Shown one piece after another: positions 62,967-64,000 of a stretch of DNA of 64,000 nt (position 1 is the stretch's first letter; every line of letters begins with the position of its first letter). This DNA is from Halomonas piscis (lineage in GTDB: Bacteria > Pseudomonadota > Gammaproteobacteria > Pseudomonadales > Halomonadaceae), in NCBI RefSeq assembly GCF_031886125.1, contig NZ_CP119391.1:186001-250000 (forward strand), given 5' to 3'. Below the pieces are notes generated by a model. The model was not told the origin of the DNA, searched no databases, and saw nothing but the letters and a program-made list of their open reading frames with translations. The position numbers and the translations under genes are program-made.

Positions 62967-64000
62967 ATGCGACCCTCCAACGCCTCTGCCCCCCGGCCCC
63001 GCTCTCTTCGGGTCCGCCGGTGGTTTCTTGCTGTCTGCCTGCTGTGCTTCCCCCCTTTGGCCTTTGCCGAGGCCGGCCCGCTCGACCTGACGCTGTCCGC
63101 TGCCGGTATCGCTTCGGTAGTGATATTCCTGCTGGCCTACGCGCTGGTCATGGGCGAGGAAGTTTTGCACATGCGCAAGTCCAAGCCGGTGCTGGTGGCA
63201 GCGGGGCTAATCTGGACGCTGGTGGCGTGGATGTACATGCGCGCGGGGCTGCCGGACGTGGCCGAAACCGCATTCAAGGAAACCCTGCTGGAATACACCG
63301 AGCTTTTGCTGTTCCTCCTGGTGGCGATGACCTATATCAACGCCATGGAGGAGCGCCGGGTGTTCGACAAGCTGCGCGCCTGGCTGGTGTACAAGGGCTT
63401 CAGCTATTGCAGCCTGTTCTGGATCACCGGCATTCTGGCGTTCTGGATTTCCTCCATTGCCAACAACATGACCACCGCCATGCTGATGTGCGCGGTGGTA
63501 TTGAAGGTGGCCGAAGGCGATAACCGGTTTATCAGCCTGTGCTGCGTCAACGTGGTAGTAGCGGCCAACGCCGGCGGCGCGTTCAGCCCCTTTGGCGATA
63601 TCACCACGCTGATGGTGTGGCAGGCCGGGCAGATCCCTTTCGGTGGCTTCTTTGCTCTGCTGATTCCGGCCATCGTCAATTTCATGGTGCCGGCGCTGAT
63701 CATGAACTTCTTCATCGTCAACCAGAAACCCGAGTCGCTCACCGAAACCGTGTGGCTCAAGCGCGGCGCCCGGCGTATCGTGCTGCTGTTTCTGTTTACC
63801 GTGGCCATTTCGGTGCTGTGCCACTCGGTGCTTAACCTGCCGCCGGCCATGGGGATGATGTTCGGCCTGGGGCTTCTGCAGTTCTTCGGCTACTACCTGC
63901 GCCGCAGCCTGCCGCGCTCGCTGGAGCGCAAGCGCGAGCGCTACTCCCGCCGGGGCGACTGGCGAAAGCTGGAGCAGCTGGGAAGCGTAGTGCCGTTCGA
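62967..64000 (+). CDS. nhaD: NhaD-type Na+/H+ antiporter (3' end outside window)
   Basis: The frame is open to the right edge, giving 344 residues of a protein usually near 480. A signal-like N-terminus (RWFLAVCLLCFPPLAFAEA) is followed by many membrane segments and the NhaD landmarks WISSIANNMTTAMLMCAVVL and ANAGGAFSPFGDITTLMVWQ. It exports Na+ (and Li+) in exchange for protons, a common trait of halophilic and alkaliphilic gammaproteobacteria. No strong ribosome site is seen before ATG 62967. Confidence 0.92.
   Translation, partial: MRPSNASAPRPRSLRVRRWFLAVCLLCFPPLAFAEAGPLDLTLSAAGIASVVIFLLAYALVMGEEVLHMRKSKPVLVAAGLIWTLVAWMYMRAGLPDVAETAFKETLLEYTELLLFLLVAMTYINAMEERRVFDKLRAWLVYKGFSYCSLFWITGILAFWISSIANNMTTAMLMCAVVLKVAEGDNRFISLCCVNVVVAANAGGAFSPFGDITTLMVWQAGQIPFGGFFALLIPAIVNFMVPALIMNFFIVNQKPESLTETVWLKRGARRIVLLFLFTVAISVLCHSVLNLPPAMGMMFGLGLLQFFGYYLRRSLPRSLERKRERYSRRGDWRKLEQLGSVVPF

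Noticed and set aside
62867..63523. Open frame overlapping the start of nhaD in another frame
   Set aside because: The nhaD frame from 62967 has signal and antiporter motifs; the alternative is Gly/Arg-rich noise that stops early.
1..64000. tRNA, rRNA, CRISPR array or replication origin
   Set aside because: No cloverleaf-like conserved arms, rRNA signatures, regularly spaced repeats or DnaA-box clusters were recognised by eye; a tRNA or covariance search would be decisive.

Overview
The window reads as a chromosomal segment of a GC-rich gammaproteobacterium. The complete C-P lyase operon, ugpBAEC, PhoX and PhoD phosphatases, an NhaD-type Na+/H+ antiporter and TRAP transport genes together suggest a moderately halophilic relative of Halomonas. 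The genus is inferred from gene content and protein style, not from a marker gene.

Layout. (1) 1-34.3 kb is a phosphorus-scavenging region. It holds the end of an ABC transporter gene with a HAD phosphatase, a broken phoX copy, phnX split by an IS110-family element, an ABC ATPase stump, the operon ugpB-ugpA-ugpE-ugpC-IMPase, a divergent arsR-arsC-ACR3 arsenic operon, phoD, an intact phoX, phnCDE-GHIJKLMNP, and the regulators phoB-phoR. Pho-box-like 7-4-7 repeats precede phoX (both copies), phnX, ugpB, phoD, phnC and phoB, so the region looks like a PhoB-controlled supercluster carrying its own regulator. The two phoX copies form a large inverted repeat around a segment of about 12.3 kb. (2) Between phnP and phoR sits a nest of transposons: an IS1380-family element inside the right end of an IS21-family element, which is itself inside an older IS21-like remnant. 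(3) 34.3-43.3 kb holds a truncated nrdG copy, an IS5-family element, a small glycine-rich peptide gene, two nearly identical IS4-family elements, a Sel1-repeat protein, and the anaerobic ribonucleotide reductase genes nrdD / separate glycyl-radical peptide / nrdG, with NrdR- and ANR-like sites upstream. (4) 43.3-50.4 kb is transposon debris around a PepSY-cytochrome b561 operon and a PmrAB/QseBC-like two-component system preceded by a perfect CTTAAG-N5-CTTAAG site. (5) 50.4-56.2 kb is a TetR-regulated RND efflux operon followed by a c-type cytochrome. (6) 57.2-62.4 kb is an amidohydrolase plus TRAP transporter operon. (7) The window ends inside nhaD.

How the genes work together. Under phosphate limitation PhoR/PhoB would switch on secreted phosphatases (PhoX, PhoD), glycerol-3-phosphate uptake (Ugp), phosphonate uptake (PhnCDE) and C-P lyase (PhnG-P). 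The arsenic operon would remove arsenate that enters by phosphate routes. Two phosphorus genes (phnX and one phoX) are broken, so the strain has probably lost 2-aminoethylphosphonate hydrolysis by PhnX while keeping the broad C-P lyase route.

Most notable: a candidate bridge RNA in the IS110 element whose guide-like segments match both the phnX target and the element ends; a NrdD whose glycyl-radical domain is a separate 53-residue gene; the multi-level transposon nest with exact target duplications; and a 77-residue Gly/Cys-rich peptide gene. No rRNA, tRNA or CRISPR array was recognised.
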